Shown one piece after another: positions 16,175 through 24,040 of a stretch of DNA of 64,000 nucleotides; position 1 is the stretch's first letter, and every line of letters starts with the position of its first letter. The notes under the pieces are model-generated. The model was not told where the DNA came from and made no database searches. It worked only from the letters and a program-made list of their open reading frames with translations. The position numbers and the translations under genes were made by a program. This stretch comes from Collinsella sp. (lineage in GTDB: Bacteria > Actinomycetota > Coriobacteriia > Coriobacteriales > Coriobacteriaceae): positions 302,617 to 366,616 of the forward strand of contig DXML01000012.1 in NCBI GenBank assembly GCA_019414205.1, in the 5' to 3' direction.

Positions 16175-18571
16175 CTTATGCCTGGCGTATAGTCCCGCTG
16201 CAATAAGGGCGGCGGCGGTCGCCAGACTCGCTACAAGCCCCGCAAGGGCGCCCGGAGTCTTGTAGGTCATCACGATCCTATTCGCGCCTTTCTGCATGTT
16301 CAGGGACGACAAGCCCTTATCAGCGGCGGGCGTTAGTTCTGCGGTGGTTCCGTTTACCGTTACGTTCCAGCCCTCATCGTACGGAACGCTCAGCAGCAGG
16401 TTGCCGTCATCCTTGGCGGTATACTTGCCTTCGATCCTTCCGTCCTCAAAAACCGTCGGAATAAACTCGCTCGTCTTAAGCTCGTTAATAATCTGTTCGA
16501 AAACTTCCAGATTGAGGGCGTAAAAGACCGGCTCATTGTCTTGGGGCATGCCTGTATAGCCCTCTGCGACTCCGATTGACACGGTATGCTGACTCGGGGC
16601 GTCCGATGCATCCGCGATCTGGCGGATATTATTGTCGAATCTCCAGGCCTCGTTTTTGATCGTTCGCTGGTCGATGGTAAGGGTGACGGGCCAATAACTG
16701 CCGGCGGTCGCATGTTTGTTGATGTAGAGATACCCGATGGAGCTCGCCGGTACAGTAACGCTCCATTGCTTTAAGCTATCGCTATTCTCCGTGCTCGTGG
16801 CCTCGATCTTGGTATAAAGTTCGACCTCGCGGCCTAGGATTTTGCTGTAGAGGTCGTTCTGCTTTTCGAAAGGGTTCTCGCTCTTTAGCGTGCTGTTTTT
16901 GATATCGCTTGAGGCTGCGACGCCAATGCTGAGCGCATAGGGGTTCTCGTACACCGCGCTTGTTGAGTCGGCCTGATACGTCTTGGCTAAAACGTATCCC
17001 GCAGGCACGTTTTCAGGAATGGCATATTTGACTCCCAGTAGGGTATCGACGGCGAGAATGGGCTCGGCATAACGGGTCGAGAATTCGCCGACGCTGCTGT
17101 ATCCAAGGGAGTTGAGCAGTGCGATGGCCTGCGGGTTGTTGGCAGACGAATATGAAGACAACTGGTTGTACCCAAGCGCTAGGCCTTCGTTTAGAGCAGC
17201 ACTGTCGGCTCGTGTGGTTGTGCGATCGATGCGGTAGAACGGAACCGAATCCTGTTCCTGAATGGCGGTAATCGTGTTGGTTGTGGTGGCTACATAGGCG
17301 CTGTTGCCATCCTCGGAATAGCCCGCGTACAGCTGGTTCCACATATCATGAGCGTTGCCAAACAGTTCAACGGCGGTGAGTGCCAGGAGAGGCAAGACGA
17401 CGGCGGGGCGATAGGCTTTGCGCAATTTAGGCCTGCCCTTGAGCATCTGAAGGGCATAGCCCGCGGCCCACATCGTTAAGAAGCTCAGCAAAAAGGCCGT
17501 ACGCGAATAGAACCCGTTGGGAACGCGCATGCCGCACCAGATGTACTCGAGCGGGCTCAAAACAGAACTTGCGATCAGGATAGTCGTAGCGACGAGTGTT
17601 GCGGCTCGTGTCTTGACCGAAACCTTGCGGTTAAAGAGCAGACTGACTGCAAGTAGCATCATGATCACGCCGCAATAGAATTGCGGCGTGATTCCATCGT
17701 TGGCCCACATGCCAGGGATAAAGCCCCTGATAAGCGATTTAGGGTTGGTTTTAAACAAGGAGCTGAGTGCCTGTACGGGGCCACCTTTTGCCATGGCAAG
17801 GATCGTCGGCAAAAAGGTCCAAGCGGATAGAAGCAGTCCAAGCATCATGGCCCCTGCAAACCGCAGCGCTCGGTCGAGCATGAGCTTCCAGCTAAAACCT
17901 TCTTCTGCAACATAATCGACAAATTCGACCAATACGAAGATGCAGAGGAACAGGATGCTGATGTAGGCCGTATACCAGCAGAACATGACATTGAGCGCCG
18001 TTGCGATGACGAGGCGGATCATGCGCCGCTTGCGAATGAGCTCGTAGCATCCGTAGGCGCAAATGGGGAGCAGGATAAGGCAATCGATCCAGAGTGGGTT
18101 GCGCAGGTTGCTGATGGTCCAGCTGCAAAACGTGAACGAGAGGGAAAGTAGGAATGCCGCGGGCTTGGGTAGACCAAATCGCTTTTGTAGATACCAGGCG
18201 CTGCTGATGTGGATGCTGCCAAGCTTGAGCGCGCTGATGATAAAAACAAAGAGCGTTAGCTTGTTCTGGGGAAATAATACGCAGAGCAGGTTGAAGGGGC
18301 TGGCGAGGTAATAGCTATAAAGCCCCCAGGTGTTCATGCCGAGTCCCTGGGAGAAGGAGTAGCGAAGATTCGCCTCGCCTAAAAGGACGCGGCGGAACCA
18401 CGAGAAGAAATCGATGTATTGGTATTTAAGGTCATCGGCCAGGAATGAGTTGTCGCCAAAGGGGTAGACATGCCCCGCCGCTGCAAGTGCGACAAAGAGT
18501 GCGACGGATAACGTGAAGCAGGCGGCGTAGAACGCCACATTCTTGAGTGTGCTGTTATTGGGCCGTGTCAT
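16160..18571 (-). CDS. YfhO-family membrane glycosyltransferase (GT-C)
   Basis: 803 residues, counting from the ATG at 18571 (MTRPNNSTLKN), which overlaps the upstream GT2 by 17 bases; a longer frame to 18706 adds an unlikely leader. About a dozen N-terminal membrane helices follow, with DNSFLADDLKYQYIDF in the first outer loop, the acidic site expected in GT-C enzymes. A large extracytoplasmic domain (~450-770) and a final helix with a basic end (ARHKKSRR) complete it. YfhO proteins take sugars from undecaprenyl phosphate and decorate teichoic acids or other wall polymers outside the cell. The GT2 just upstream is a fitting donor-making partner. Confidence 0.85.
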   Translation of the reverse strand: MTRPNNSTLKNVAFYAACFTLSVALFVALAAAGHVYPFGDNSFLADDLKYQYIDFFSWFRRVLLGEANLRYSFSQGLGMNTWGLYSYYLASPFNLLCVLFPQNKLTLFVFIISALKLGSIHISSAWYLQKRFGLPKPAAFLLSLSFTFCSWTISNLRNPLWIDCLILLPICAYGCYELIRKRRMIRLVIATALNVMFCWYTAYISILFLCIFVLVEFVDYVAEEGFSWKLMLDRALRFAGAMMLGLLLSAWTFLPTILAMAKGGPVQALSSLFKTNPKSLIRGFIPGMWANDGITPQFYCGVIMMLLAVSLLFNRKVSVKTRAATLVATTILIASSVLSPLEYIWCGMRVPNGFYSRTAFLLSFLTMWAAGYALQMLKGRPKLRKAYRPAVVLPLLALTAVELFGNAHDMWNQLYAGYSEDGNSAYVATTTNTITAIQEQDSVPFYRIDRTTTRADSAALNEGLALGYNQLSSYSSANNPQAIALLNSLGYSSVGEFSTRYAEPILAVDTLLGVKYAIPENVPAGYVLAKTYQADSTSAVYENPYALSIGVAASSDIKNSTLKSENPFEKQNDLYSKILGREVELYTKIEATSTENSDSLKQWSVTVPASSIGYLYINKHATAGSYWPVTLTIDQRTIKNEAWRFDNNIRQIADASDAPSQHTVSIGVAEGYTGMPQDNEPVFYALNLEVFEQIINELKTSEFIPTVFEDGRIEGKYTAKDDGNLLLSVPYDEGWNVTVNGTTAELTPAADKGLSSLNMQKGANRIVMTYKTPGALAGLVASLATAAALIAAGLYARHKKSRR

Positions 18572-19523
18572 CAGATTCCTCGTTGGACTCTCGGATGATA
18601 TAGATGGGACGGCGTTTGGTTTCCAAGTAGGCTTTTGCCAAGTACTCGCCAATGATTCCCAGGCACAGGAGCTGCATGCCGCCAAACAGCGTAATGAGGC
18701 AAGCAAGGGAGGGCCATCCGCCTACGGGGTCGCCCCAAACAAGCGTTTTGACCAAGATGACGATAAATCCCAGGATGGCGATGAGACAGAAGATGATACC
18801 CGTGAGGGCGGCGAGGGAGAGCGGCGCCGTGGAAAACGCGACGATGCCGTCGATGGAATAGAGGAGCAGCGACCAAAAGCTCCATTTGGTCTCGCCGGCC
18901 ACGCGGTTGACGTTTACGTAGGGGAGCCATTTGGTCTTAAAGCCGACCCAGCCGTAAATGCCCTTGGAGAATCGGTTGTATTCGCCCATGGAGATGATGG
19001 CGTTGACCATAGGTCGCTTCATGAGCCTAAAATCGCGTGCTCCGTCGACGATGTCGGCCTTGGAAATGCGGTTGATGATCTTGTAAAACATGCGGGCGAA
19101 GAATGACCTGATTGGTGGCTCGCCTTTGCGGGTGGTCCTGCGCGTAGCGACGTTGTCGTAGTTTTCGGTCTGCAAGATCTCGTACATCTGCGGCAGGAGC
19201 GAGGGCGGGTCCTGCATGTCGGCATCCATGGTGGCGACATAGTCGCCCTTTGCGTGCTGGAGTCCGGCGAGTAGCGCCGCCTCCTTGCCAAAGTTGCGCG
19301 AGAAAGAGTGCCAGCGGATGGTGTATGGATGCGCCGCCGCGGCTTCTGCTTTCATGGCGGCGAGCGTTTTGTCTGCCGAGCCATCGTCGATGAGGACGGC
19401 TTCAAAGGAGATGCCGGGGTCTTGCTGGGCCATGTTGCGAACGACGCCATCGAGCTCTTTGAGAAAGATCGGAAGTGATTCCTGCTCGTTGTAACACGGC
19501 ACGACGATGGAGATGAGCGGCAT
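18555..19523 (-). CDS. GT2 polyprenyl-phosphate glycosyltransferase (GtrB/CsbB type)
   Basis: 322 residues. N-terminal GT-A domain: SIVVPCYNEQESL (5-17), LIDDGSADKT, a MDADMQDPP metal motif, and FSRNFGKEAALLAGL. Two C-terminal helices (around 230-255 and 265-290) and a basic tail are the GtrB/CsbB layout. It should load undecaprenyl phosphate with a sugar on the inner face, for use outside by a GT-C enzyme such as the YfhO protein it overlaps. A dedicated GtcA-type flippase, the usual third member, is not seen nearby. Second gene of a three-gene minus-strand operon. Confidence 0.9.
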   Translation of the reverse strand: MPLISIVVPCYNEQESLPIFLKELDGVVRNMAQQDPGISFEAVLIDDGSADKTLAAMKAEAAAAHPYTIRWHSFSRNFGKEAALLAGLQHAKGDYVATMDADMQDPPSLLPQMYEILQTENYDNVATRRTTRKGEPPIRSFFARMFYKIINRISKADIVDGARDFRLMKRPMVNAIISMGEYNRFSKGIYGWVGFKTKWLPYVNVNRVAGETKWSFWSLLLYSIDGIVAFSTAPLSLAALTGIIFCLIAILGFIVILVKTLVWGDPVGGWPSLACLITLFGGMQLLCLGIIGEYLAKAYLETKRRPIYIIRESNEESDDTAQ

Positions 19524-19529
19524 GGTGGT

Positions 19530-20501
19530 TTACCTCTCGCTTGGCTTGGAAGTAGGGTGGCCGGGCTGGTCGTCGTGGGCGTATTTGCTGTACACGTTGA
19601 CCTCCCACTGCTTTTTTTCGACCTTTGCCACGGAATCGAGGATGAATCCGGTTGCAAGGCTCAGGCCGCACAGGAACATAAACGACGCGGCGAGCATGGC
19701 GGTGGGGAAGCGCGGAACGAGGCCAGTCTGGAAATACTCGACAACGATGGGCATGCCCAGGGCGAGGCCGATCACCGCAAACAGAAGCGCGACGAGGCTG
19801 AAGAACTTCAGCGGGCGGTAGTCCTTGAACAGCGTGCCGATCATCGCAACAACTTTAATGCCGTCGCTCACGGTATTGAGCTTGGACTCGGAGCCTTCCG
19901 GACGGTCGCGGTACTCGATGGGCACATCTTTGATGCGCCAGCGGTGGTCGACGGCGTGGATCGAGAGCTCGGTTTCGATCTGGAAGCCCTCGGAAAGCAC
20001 AGGGAAGGTTTTAACGAACGGGCGGCTCATGGCGCGGTAGCCGGTCATGACGTCATCGAAGCTGTAGCCATAGATCCACTTGATCATGGCGCGGACCAGA
20101 TTGTTGCCAAAGCCGTGGAAAGCACGTTTGTTTTCCTCGGCGTAGGTGCCGTTGGAAAGGCGGTCGCCTACGGTCATATCGGCCGTGCCGTTGAGGACAG
20201 GCTCGCAGAGGGCTTTGGCCGCCTCGGCGGGGTAGGTGTCGTCTCCGTCGACCATCAGGTAGCAATCGGCGTCGATGTCGCGAAACATCTGGCGGCACAC
20301 GTTGCCCTTTCCCTGACGGGGCTCGAAGCGGACCGTGGCACCGTGCTCGGTGGCGATGCGTGCGGTGTCATCCGACGAGTTGTTGTCATAGACATAGACC
20401 GTCGCCTGCGGAAGCTCGCGGTGAAAGTCGTCGACGACCTTACCGATCGTGAGCGCTTCGTTGTAGCAGGGGATGATGACGGCGATGGATTCAGAATTCA
20501 C
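19530..20501 (-). CDS. GT2 glycosyltransferase with two C-terminal membrane helices
   Basis: 323 residues, GTG start with AAGGAG 6 bases upstream. GT-A domain: VIIPCYNEALTIGKVV, VYDNNSSDDT, MVDGDDTYP (metal motif) and DVMTGYRAMSR. Two helices near 235-255 and 266-288 anchor it. It resembles DPM1/YkoT-like polyprenyl-phosphate sugar synthases. The next gene starts 6 bases after its stop. Having two such enzymes in one operon suggests two different activated sugars, or a synthase plus a transferase. Its charged C-terminal end (KYAHDDQPGHPTSKPSER) is not recognised. Confidence 0.87.
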   Translation of the reverse strand: MNSESIAVIIPCYNEALTIGKVVDDFHRELPQATVYVYDNNSSDDTARIATEHGATVRFEPRQGKGNVCRQMFRDIDADCYLMVDGDDTYPAEAAKALCEPVLNGTADMTVGDRLSNGTYAEENKRAFHGFGNNLVRAMIKWIYGYSFDDVMTGYRAMSRPFVKTFPVLSEGFQIETELSIHAVDHRWRIKDVPIEYRDRPEGSESKLNTVSDGIKVVAMIGTLFKDYRPLKFFSLVALLFAVIGLALGMPIVVEYFQTGLVPRFPTAMLAASFMFLCGLSLATGFILDSVAKVEKKQWEVNVYSKYAHDDQPGHPTSKPSER

Positions 20502-20531
20502 TCAATGCTCCTTAATCATTCAATTCATGAA

Positions 20532-20537
20532 AGTATA
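20532..20537 (-). promoter_or_regulatory. Possible -10 of the GT2-GT2-YfhO operon
   Basis: Read on the minus strand, TATACT lies about 30 bases upstream of the GTG, with a weak TTAGGA 17 bases further up. The 160-base divergent region also holds the opposite promoter. Confidence 0.4.
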
Positions 20538-20616
20538 GCCGTTTGGGCTTGACATCCTAAGATGTGGGTTAGTTCTCCAGTTTTGTTGCGCGAATCGTTT
20601 GCGTGGCCGTCGGGTC

Positions 20617-20622
20617 TATACT
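20617..20622 (+). promoter_or_regulatory. Possible -10 of the ABC glycan exporter operon
   Basis: TATACT lies 40 bases upstream of the GTG of the permease gene. No good -35 is visible at 16-18 bases, so activity may depend on the extended region or a regulator. Confidence 0.4.
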
Positions 20623-20661
20623 GTTCGTTTGTCAACGATTACGAGTAAAGGAGTTGCATCC

Positions 20662-21507
20662 GTGTCGGATCAGACAAAGCAACAAGAAACTCGCAGTCTG
20701 CCTGCGACGTTTGCTAAGAACGAATTTGAGAAGGACGCGTTTATCCTTCGTCAGCTGGTTACCAAGGATTTTAAGATCAAGTATCGCCGCAGCGTGTTGG
20801 GCGTTGCGTGGTCGGTGCTCAATCCGCTGCTGATGATGATCGTCATGGCCATCGTGTTCTCGACAATTTTTGCCCAGGGCCGCAACGGCTCAATTACGCC
20901 CGAGATGTACCCGCTGTACTTGATCGTTGGTAACGTCACCTTTGCCGTGATGTCCGAGTCCACGAACCAGGCCCTGACGTCGATCGTGGGTGCGGCTCCG
21001 CTGCTCAAGAAGGTTAAGGTGCACCGCTGGGTCTTCCCAGTACAGAAGGTGCTCTTCTCGCTGGTTAACTTTGCCTTCTCGCTGGTCGCCGTTGCCATCG
21101 TTATGCTGTGGTTCCGCGTTATGCCTTCTTGGCACCTGATTCTGCTGCCGGTCTGCCTGCTGCTGCTTATGTGCTTCTGCATGGGCCTGGGCATGATGCT
21201 CTCGGCCCTTACGGTCTTCTTCCGCGACGTTATGCATCTGTGGAGTGTTGTCATCACGGCTTGGACCTATATCACGCCTATTTTCTGGACGACCGACTTC
21301 GTTGTGAAGATGCCTCATATCGTGCGGATTTTGGTTTATGCGAACCCCATGTACAACTATCTGCAGTTTATGCGTGATATCTTCCTGTTCCAGACTACGC
21401 CCTCGCTTATGACGTTTGGTATGTGCGTCGCTTGGGCGGTCCTTGCGCTTGTTATTGGCTACACTGTGTTCCATAAGTCCGAGCGTAAATTTATCCTCTA
21501 CATCTAA
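20662..21507 (+). CDS. ABC-type polysaccharide exporter, permease
   Basis: 281 residues. GTG 20662 (VSDQTKQQ) is preferred: AAAGGAG lies 8 bases upstream, and the longer frame from 20599 has no site. It fits the ABC-2/Wzm-TagG family: a cytoplasmic N-terminus with RQLVTKDFKIKYRRSVLGV, then VLNPLLMMIVMAIVFS and six membrane helices in all, ending near KSERKFILYI. With the next gene it should export a finished lipid-linked glycan across the membrane. This is a second export route besides the Wzx-type flippase at 3155-4435. Confidence 0.92.
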   Translation: MSDQTKQQETRSLPATFAKNEFEKDAFILRQLVTKDFKIKYRRSVLGVAWSVLNPLLMMIVMAIVFSTIFAQGRNGSITPEMYPLYLIVGNVTFAVMSESTNQALTSIVGAAPLLKKVKVHRWVFPVQKVLFSLVNFAFSLVAVAIVMLWFRVMPSWHLILLPVCLLLLMCFCMGLGMMLSALTVFFRDVMHLWSVVITAWTYITPIFWTTDFVVKMPHIVRILVYANPMYNYLQFMRDIFLFQTTPSLMTFGMCVAWAVLALVIGYTVFHKSERKFILYI

Positions 21508-21518
21508 GGAGTGCTGTG

Positions 21519-22286
21519 ATGACTGAATCTGTTGTTGATTACAGCGAGCAGCCTCTGGCTGTCGAGGTCGACGACGTCACCATGATCTTTAACATGGCGT
21601 CCGAGTCGCTGACCAACCTCAAGGAGTACTTCATTAAGCTTGCCAAGCACGAGCTGTTCTTTGAGGAGTTTAGGGCGCTTAAGCACATCTCGTTCGATAT
21701 TCATCGCGGTGAGGTCGTGGGTCTGGTCGGCACCAATGGTTCCGGTAAGTCTACGATGCTCAAGATTATCGCTGGCGTGCTTGAGCCTAGCGAGGGCAGC
21801 GTTAAGGTGCACGGTAACATCGCGCCGCTGATTGAGCTTGGTGCCGGCTTCGACCCCGAGCTGACCGCCCGCGAGAACATCTATCTGAACGGCGCCCTGC
21901 TCGGCTATACCAAGGAGTTCATCGACGCCAACTTTGACGGCATTATTGAGTTCGCTGAGCTTCAGAACTTTGTTGACATGCCGCTTAAGAATTTCTCCTC
22001 GGGCATGGTTGCGCGCATTGCCTTTGCAATCGCAACGATCACTGAGCCTGACATTCTGATCGTTGACGAGACACTTTCCGTCGGTGATGTGTTCTTCCAG
22101 CAGAAGTGCGAGGCCCGCATCCAGCACTTTATCCAGAGCGGCGACGTGACAGTTCTGTTCGTTTCGCACTCCATGGAGCAGGTCGAGCGCATCTGCCAGC
22201 GTGCCGTTTGGATTGAGAAAGGTGACCTTCGCATGGACGGCCCGGTCGATGAGGTCTGCAAGGCGTACCGCGAGCAGTTCAACTAG
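21519..22286 (+). CDS. ABC-type polysaccharide exporter, ATP-binding subunit
   Basis: 255 residues, ATG 21519 with AAGGAG 7 bases upstream. It is a Wzt/TagH-type ATPase: the N-terminal VDDVTMIFNMASE..LKEY element typical of glycan exporters, Walker A GTNGSGKST, signature LKNFSSGMVARIAFA (the polysaccharide-exporter variant), Walker B DILIVDE and a switch His in FVSHSMEQV. It lacks the C-terminal carbohydrate-binding domain of some Wzt proteins, so the cargo is probably recognised without a terminal cap. It is paired with the permease upstream, 11 bases away. Confidence 0.93.
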   Translation: MTESVVDYSEQPLAVEVDDVTMIFNMASESLTNLKEYFIKLAKHELFFEEFRALKHISFDIHRGEVVGLVGTNGSGKSTMLKIIAGVLEPSEGSVKVHGNIAPLIELGAGFDPELTARENIYLNGALLGYTKEFIDANFDGIIEFAELQNFVDMPLKNFSSGMVARIAFAIATITEPDILIVDETLSVGDVFFQQKCEARIQHFIQSGDVTVLFVSHSMEQVERICQRAVWIEKGDLRMDGPVDEVCKAYREQFN

Positions 22287-22288
22287 GT

Positions 22289-22294
22289 TATAAT
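22289..22294 (+). promoter_or_regulatory. Possible -10 for tRNA-Arg(TCT)
   Basis: A perfect TATAAT sits just after the stop of the ATPase gene, 45 bases before the tRNA. No convincing -35 is seen, so read-through from the exporter operon is also possible. Confidence 0.4.
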
Positions 22295-22338
22295 TACTTG
22301 CGCATGGCTGAGTTGTTTGGCTGAGCATGCGGTTATTT

Positions 22339-22415
22339 GCTCCATTAGCTCAGTTGGATAGAGCAGGGGACTTCTAATCCCAAGGTCGACGGTTCGAATC
22401 CGCCATGGAGCACCA
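22339..22415 (+). tRNA. tRNA-Arg (anticodon TCT), CCA encoded
   Basis: 77 bases. The acceptor GCTCCAT pairs with ATGGAGC. The D arm GCTC/GAGC, anticodon loop CTTCTAA and T arm with GGTTCGAATCC are all present. TCT reads AGA/AGG arginine codons. The first anticodon-stem pair is a G-A mismatch. A strong terminator follows at 22425. tRNA genes are common insertion points, and this one borders the accessory glycan region. Confidence 0.95.
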
Positions 22416-22424
22416 TCGTTTATT

Positions 22425-22457
22425 AAGCCCGGACCGCTTGGTGGTCTGGGCTTTTTT
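22425..22457 (+). terminator. Terminator after tRNA-Arg(TCT)
   Basis: AAGCCCGGACC (22425-22435) pairs with GGTCTGGGCTT (22443-22453) with one G-U pair, followed by a run of six T. Confidence 0.92.
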
Positions 22458-22490
22458 CATCTTGTGTGCTGCGGTTTTGAAGGGTTCGCA

Positions 22491-23476
22491 ATGGGAAGCA
22501 AAAGGCTCGACTGGATTGATATTGCAAAGGGAATCGCAATTATTCTGGTCATTGTGGGGCACACCGTCCCAAATCCCTCTCCCTTGCGGCACGCGATCTT
22601 CTCGTTTCACATGCCGGTGTTCTTTATTCTTGCCGGGTATACGTTTAGGCCGAAGCCGTGGCGCGAGCTGCTGAGTGGTTCGGTGTCGCGCCTGCTGGTG
22701 CCGTATGTGGTCTTGCACTGGCGTGGCAGGTGCCGACGTTCTTGATGAGCGGCGCTCCTTTGACGAGCGGTACGCTGGTCGCGGGGCTTAAGACGCTTGT
22801 GTTTGCCTCGGGCGTTGATGTGCCTGGGCTTGGCGTTACCGCCGTTGGCATGGCATGGTTTTTGGCGGCGCTGTTTACGTCGCGCCTACTGTTTAATGTA
22901 CTTGTGCGGCTGTTTGATCGCCGCGGGATTGGGGTAGTTTGGCAGGGTGTTGTCTGTGCCGCGATTGCCTTTTGCGGATTGAGCGTGTCTCGCTTAATGG
23001 GTGTTTACCTGCCGCTCGATTTGGATCTGAGCTGCTATATTGTGCTGCTGATGTGGGTTGGCTATACGGCGCGCCAAAGGGGGCTGGAGCCGAGCGTGAG
23101 CAAGCCCCTGCTGTTTATTGGAGCCGGTGTCGCTTGGCTTGTCCTTGGCGCGCTGAGTGGGCTTGAGCTTTCGAGCCGCCGCGTGGATGGGTTTGTGGTT
23201 GCGACAGTTGCCGCTCTTGCCGGCAGCTACTGCGTGTGCTGGGTTTCCATGGCGCTGGAGAAGTTGAAAGACGTGCCGGTTGTGGGATCCTTTGAGCGAT
23301 CGCTCGTGTTCTGCGGACAGGCCAGTCTTGCCATCTTTGCAATCCACGCGGTCGATTGGTTTATCGCTTGGCAGACCATGCCGTTGCTTATGGCGCTGCC
23401 AGCCTCGTGGCTCTTCGCATCAATCGTGCGTTGCGCCTGCGATATTGGATTGGCGTACGTGATTAAGAAGGCGTAA
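22491..23476 (+). pseudogene. Acyltransferase-3 family membrane protein, frameshifted
   Basis: ATG 22491 opens a typical acyltransferase-3 start: RLDWIDIAKGIAIILVIVGHTV with the conserved His, then FSFHMPVFFILAGY. This frame stops at 22745. From about 22712 the next frame continues the protein as LALAWQVPTFLMSG and runs to 23476 with about eight further helices. Adding one base near 22712-22716 joins both into about 328 residues, normal for the family. No slippery heptamer is seen, so a one-base deletion (true, or a sequencing error) is likelier than programmed shifting. Such enzymes O-acetylate surface sugars, which fits the neighbouring glycan genes. Confidence 0.78.
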
Positions 23477-23481
23477 TTAAA

Positions 23482-23512
23482 AGCGGGGAGGACCAAGTTG
23501 GTCCTCCCCGCT
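23482..23512. terminator. Bidirectional terminator between the acyltransferase and aroQ
   Basis: A perfect 14-pair stem, AGCGGGGAGGACCA (23482-23495) with its complement at 23499-23512, and a 3-base loop. Short A/T runs flank it. It ends both convergent units. Confidence 0.85.
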
Positions 23513-23538
23513 GTCATTTATTCGGTAGTGTTGCAGGC

Positions 23539-23976
23539 TTACTTTTCGAGATGCTTTTCCAGCAGCTCCAACGCGTGGGCGTAGCCTTGGAGGCCTTCGC
23601 CGGTGATGGTGGCGAAGCAGGCCAAGCGGGCGTAGCTCACCTGGCGGAAGTCCTCGCGCGTCTCTACGGCGCTGATGTGTACCTCGACGGCAGGGATGGC
23701 GACGGCCTTGAGGGCGTCGAGGATCGCCACGCTCGTATGCGTGTATGCCGCCGGGTTGATGACGATGCCGTCGACCTTGCCGTAGGCCTCCTGGATCTTG
23801 TCGACGATGCTGCCCTCGTGGTTGGACTGGAAAACCTCGACCTCGTCGAAGCCCTGTGCGGCGCCTGCTTCCTGGCAGATCTGCACTAAGCGGTCGTAGT
23901 TGTCGCTGCCATAGATGCCCGGCTCGCGAATGCCGAGCATGTTGAGGTTGGGGCCGTTGATGACGAGTGCTTTCAT
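23539..23976 (-). CDS. aroQ: 3-dehydroquinate dehydratase, type II
   Basis: 145 residues from ATG 23976 (MKALVINGPNLNMLG). It dehydrates 3-dehydroquinate to 3-dehydroshikimate, the third shikimate step. Type II signatures are GPNLNMLG, the catalytic Tyr in EPGIYG, QSNHEGSIVDKI, INPAAYTHTSVAI and VEVHISAVETREDFR with its His. Family length is about 145-150. Last gene of the aromatic operon, separated from the AroE-AroK fusion by a perfect palindrome that could lower its expression. The longer frame to 24171 has no support. Confidence 0.96.
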   Translation of the reverse strand: MKALVINGPNLNMLGIREPGIYGSDNYDRLVQICQEAGAAQGFDEVEVFQSNHEGSIVDKIQEAYGKVDGIVINPAAYTHTSVAILDALKAVAIPAVEVHISAVETREDFRQVSYARLACFATITGEGLQGYAHALELLEKHLEK

Positions 23977-23997
23977 GGTTGCTTCCTTTGCGATTGG

Positions 23998-24038
23998 AAA
24001 ACCACCACAAAGGCGCCTGTCCCCTTTGTGGTGGTTTT
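23998..24038 (-). terminator. Perfect 16-bp palindrome inside the aro operon
   Basis: AAAACCACCACAAAGG (23998-24013) and its exact complement (24023-24038) surround a 9-base loop. On the transcribed (minus) strand a T-run ends the stem, so it has terminator form, yet aroQ lies just downstream. It could be a partial terminator, a processing site or a mobile repeat unit. Confidence 0.7.
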
Positions 24039-24040
24039 GG

